Of a stretch of DNA of 64,000 nucleotides, positions 59,482 through 64,000 are shown piece by piece; within the stretch, counting starts at the first letter, position 1; every line of letters starts with the position of its first letter. The DNA comes from Karalla daura (lineage: Eukaryota > Chordata > Actinopteri > Chaetodontiformes > Leiognathidae): the NCBI GenBank assembly GCA_029224185.1, contig CM055196.1, forward strand, positions 18,998,509-19,062,508, read 5' to 3'. The notes below the pieces were generated by a model that saw nothing but the letters and a program-made list of their open reading frames with translations, had not been told where the DNA came from and made no database searches. The position numbers and the translations under genes were made by a program.

Positions 59482-62400
59482 GAGAGTTAGGCAACCACTG
59501 AGTGGAGTGCTCTGCAACATTTAGATTTTTACCAGTGCTTGTGGGACTTTTTGCCCATTTTTAATGATGCAGCTGCAGCGAGGCAGCAAAAAAGCTCCAG
59601 GCTGGAGTCAAACCCAGACTGTGGAGGTCAGGAGGACAGACAGACTCTGACAGCTGAGCCGTCTGAACTTTAGGACAAATGCTCTGTCTGGATGAACTGT
59701 AACACTGGTGAGACCCTGACTCTTCATCTCTCACCAAACTTCTTTTGTCTGCAGCTGAATACGAAACACCCTGACATTATCTTCAGCCTCAGCTGCACTT
59801 TGGCCTAATAAGCAAAGTTAAGTTTACACACTAAATTAAGATGGCAAACGTGTCAGACATCACCTCTGTTATTTGTCATTCTGAGGATTGCCTCACAGGG
59901 CTGGCTGCAGACTCCTCATCTCGTTCTAGAATTGCTTCGCTGAAACTGGGAGGAGGTCTACTGCAGTTGTGAGATGATACAACAGTATCATGCTCCCTGA
60001 CTGTAGGCACTGAACTTATATGTATTTCCATATGCATATTTTTCATCTTGTTCTGCTTACCTTAGCAAATTCACCTCTCAGCGTGATACCAAATGATCCA
60101 TGCATAGCTAATGCTCGACAGTAAATTACATTAATTGTTTTAAACCCTGACATATCAGCACAATTATACCTGTCTCAGCAGTGCCGGCGAATGTATTATC
60201 GATCAAAACGTTGACTGGTTAAATGATATCCTTCGGTAGGAGGAAGAGTAGGAAGCGAAATAAAGCACACGAGGGTGGGGAGACAGATTTTCTGGCTGGT
60301 CCATTCAGCTGTAATAAACTTTGCACCTTCCTCCCGTCCCTGCTGTGGTTTGCCACTTCGTTCGGTGCATCAAACTGACAAGATACCTGACGTGCCTGTC
60401 ATGTTCCTGTCTCGCCTAACTGAAGTGTCATCCTCGCTCTGAAGTGCTGTCTTGCAGAATGAGCAAAGTGAGGATCAGTCATTCCTACCGCGTTAATGTC
60501 GATGAGGAAAACTTGCGTGTCTTCATGTCACGTATTGAGTAATTCGTTTTTATCGCGGGAAGCCTCGGCGGCCCGTTTTTATTTTATCTTAATTGTCTCC
60601 CCGGCTGTGGCAGCTCTCAAAGCACATCAAGTTGTCCTGAAATGTACTACGCCTTCCTTAGATGCGAAAAACAGTGAATCAACACACGACTTCACTGCTT
60701 TTTGTTGTGGTTTTAAGGCATGAATTATTCAATGAAGTCTCTCTGACTTCATCACTGTTGATTTTTTTCGACACTCTAATCGACTCCATCGCCTCGGCTT
60801 TCTCAAACCTGCCTCCTCATTCACACATTCTAGCATCACCTTATCTGACCAATCATGTTCCACTTCCACTGCTGTTTCTGAGTCCATCACTCAAAGGATG
60901 CTCAAACATAATTACCTTCCTGTCATTCTACCTGTCAGACTTCCACAGTCCAACAACTCCAAATAAATTAACTCTGGGATGTTTGGGACCACGTTTGAGT
61001 GCGAGATTCGGTTTCAACCTGTTTTAGCAGATCCTCAACTAACTTCAATGCCTCTGATGGTTTAAAATGTTTTATCTGTTGCTCATAAGAGTGAATACTT
61101 CTTACATAACTCTTTGAATGCTTTTGAGTCATTTTAATTCTATTAGTCTCTTGAAGACGTATCCAGAAATATAGCTGTGATAGACCCAATCTAACCCAAC
61201 AGCAACTCAACAGACACACTAAAGATTTAGTAACTTTCTTAATTGTTAGAAACCAAATACAAAGTGAATGTGTTTCATTTGGCAGGTAGTTGGTTTGAAA
61301 TTTGAAACTTTGTAGCATTTTAGTAATTCTGGTGATACTTCTGCGATTATTTTCTTCATTGTTTTACTATCAGTATATACTGTACTAGTAATTTATTGTA
61401 ATTAGTAGTATATACAGTAAGACATTTTGAAAGAAGCTGCAGTGTAAAACAAATATTGATGACTTTTCTACTTGGAATAGCAGAAACATGACTCCAATTT
61501 ATATTAGTAATGTGTTATTAGACACCAGTTTACTTCTTTACAGTATCTTGTTCACTTTTTCCAACTCAGTTAATAAAATAAATGAATCATTCAAAGTTAC
61601 ATTTAGTCTATATTTGGCCTCTTGTACTGTGTGTAGACTATGCATTCTACATTCACAGAGGACACTCCACTACATGAATGTGAGTGGACAATGATGAACA
61701 CATCATTTTTGTTGAGCATAGATCATTTTAACATCTGGATCCTCACTCTGAAAACAAGTTCCCGTCATCTTGAATGTCATTGGCTCATAACTGTTAATGA
61801 TCTAAGCTCAACACTCTCTCAAGCAAAGATGATGTTGATGACTTAGCGTGGCCTCATATTGCATAACCCTGACTTTGTGACCCTTTTTACTCCATATCAG
61901 GCCGTTTGCCTATGACTGTTTTAATTTATGCCCGGGTTTTAAATCGCTATTGAACATTACAGAGGCCAAGCGGAGCAAGCAATAACATGAATAATCCATT
62001 GGCAATTCCTGTTAGGCTGACCAAGTGAGACCTCAATCACCATTACACTCCGAGGGAGTAAAAGCACGAAGTAGCAGCATTAGCCTCTCCCCTTTAAAAA
62101 CTGAATTTGCTTTGCATGTTGAAGTTGTAAACATCTATCTTACTCAGGGTTGTTCTTGAAGGTATTCAATAACAGCACTGAGCTGTTCTCTGCTCATGCA
62201 TAATCACTTCATGGGAGAAATAAATTGACCTCTAGTATTTTTTATGCAGGCTTTTCTCTTGCAGCAAACCAGAATATGCACAAGCTTCATCCCTTAAAGC
62301 TTCTTTTGAGGGTGCAGGAGTACATAACAATAACAACCACCCTAAGGTGGAGAAGACGGCTCCCAGGTGTGAAGTGATCGACCAGTCTGACTGCTACATT

Positions 62401-64000
62401 TCCAAATGAAATCAACAAAAATCCTGTTAAAACTCTGTTACTCCTCATTAGCTCACAGTGAAACACAGTCATTAATGCCTGAAATGCAAATCAATCAGCA
62501 TCACTGCTGTGCCGGCTTTCTGCTGGTTTCACATCAGAAAATTGAACTTCAGATCTGGCTGGAGATGTGAAACTTGTGAAGTCTTAAAATACAGAATGTG
62601 CTTCTCCATCTCAGTGCGCACTTTATAATTTCAATGCCAAAGAGAGAGAGAGAAAAAAGAAACAATTTATCTAAGAGCTTCTCAGTACAGAGACCGTTTT
62701 AAATTCATCATGCAGATCTATTGTCTATTCCAGGCACGTCTGTCAATCTGGCTGTGAAATGAAAAGCCAGGGGCTACTGACCCAGACACATCAGCTCCTT
62801 TTTTTGGCCGTCTAACAACACCTTCTGAAGTCTTCACTCTCACACTTTAATTTCCCATTTTCAGCCAGCTGCAGCCTCCCGGGACGTGGCTCATGCTTGG
62901 TCTTTCTGTGGAGAGAGTTGGCTACAAGAGCAGTTTATGCAAAGTGGTAGTGCTGATTGATACACAATATTTAATAAGAATAGAAAATAAAATGTAAGAA
63001 ACAAAGTCAAAACATCCAAATTAAACCTTGAGGAAATTTAGTCACTCACCCTCTTCATAACAGACAGTTAATTGCTCTAATTCTGTCAATTTCGGCTATT
63101 TATTTAAGCACATTTGCAGCTCAAAATATTGTGTATATGCTTTTAAAGCAGCTACAAGGAAATTCCAAATCCCATCACATACTTCACAGTTGGAGCACTT
63201 TTAAAACACTATCAAACCGACCTCGAAACAATGCACTTTTAAAAAAAGTACACACAGCATTGCTAGAAATTCTTTTTAATAAAATATTTATGTTCACATT
63301 CAATATACAGCACATTTCAATGTCTATGCTGGCTTTTCGTCGAAACAATAAAATGGAAGGAGAAAGAAGAAAGTCGTTCGTGTTGTTGCAATCCTTGATT
63401 TCTTCCAATCAATAGTGCAAATGTTTGATATACTACCTGCGTGGATTTTCTGGACACCTGCTGGCTGGATTGACACTTACACAGCAGACCCTGTTCCAAT
63501 TAAAAGAAAATGTGTTGATACTGAAATAACCTCAATGCTAACACAACAGACATTAATCAACAATTTGAATCCTCTCATCCAAATCAAACGTGTATATCAA
63601 AAGTGCTTGCGTTCACGCGACAATAAATACTGATCAAAGAATTCTTACTGAGCATTTGCTGTGAAGTACCTGACAATAACAACTATTCTCCTTAACATAC
63701 TGCAATGACAAAAACACAAGTACAAATCTTCACAGTAAAATTACATTAAAACTGTGATAATATAGTATGAGAACAGCATATTAAAGTACCATGCTGTGTC
63801 GTCCTTCCCCTCCCATTAATGTAGACACTTGTACAAAAATGATTGCAAGTTCTTTGTGAAAACAAAGAACACAACTTGATTGTCTGGACCAGAGTGAGTG
63901 TCCAAGAATCTCTGCAGGGCAAAGTGGATTCAGTGCATTTTCCACCATGGTGAGAAAACATCAGTGAGGGGGCCTGTGTTCACTGGACAGATACATACAA

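Noticed and set aside
59560..59690. A possible tRNA-like repeat around GGAGTCAAACCCAGACTG
   Set aside because: Only one box-B-like stretch is present, without a matching A box or repeat flanks, so the evidence is too weak.

Overview
This window is from a teleost fish nuclear genome. The evidence is a split gene with vertebrate-type introns whose protein is clearly a vertebrate PDZRN4, abundant (CA)n, (TC)n and (GATA)n microsatellites, fish-type interspersed repeats, and a full-length Ty3/Gypsy retrotransposon of a kind common in fish. I infer teleost from the repeats and cannot name the species.

Positions 1-18675 hold the 3' half of pdzrn4 on the + strand. Six coding exons can be placed exactly by splice sites and reading frame: 1673-1775, 9102-9200, 11998-12060, 13641-13742, 15855-15983 and 16657-18135. 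They encode the linker before PDZ2, the whole second PDZ domain, a coiled coil, and the long C-terminal LNX3-homology region ending in a PDZ ligand (VTTV). The exons for the RING finger, TRAF-type zinc finger and PDZ1 must lie to the left of the window. The introns carry old repeats, MITE-like elements and one long (CA)n tract.

Positions 18676-48823 and 57716-64000 show no gene I can support. In mammals PDZRN4 is flanked downstream by a large gene desert, and this region fits that. It holds degraded interspersed repeats (SINE-like copies, an L2-type LINE tail, a TIR-bearing MITE, a fragment resembling the start of a Myb/SANT-like transposon protein), microsatellites, and several unique blocks that look like candidate conserved non-coding elements.

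Positions 48824-57711 are a complete, apparently intact Ty3/Gypsy LTR retrotransposon in the same orientation as pdzrn4. It has two 1109-bp LTRs that read as identical, a CATG target duplication, a polypurine tract, a 586-codon PNMA-like gag and a 1571-codon pol (protease, RT, RNase H, integrase, long acidic tail). Pol lies in the -1 frame relative to gag. A textbook slippery heptamer (TTTAAAC) sits directly before the gag stop codon, which suggests Gag-Pol is made by -1 ribosomal frameshifting. Identical LTRs and open reading frames point to a very recent insertion.

The most noteworthy items are the young intact element with its frameshift site and PNMA-like, RRM-bearing Gag, the run of in-frame, phase-0 exons across PDZ2 of pdzrn4, and a perfect 10-bp inverted repeat of homeodomain-type sites in the first visible intron.
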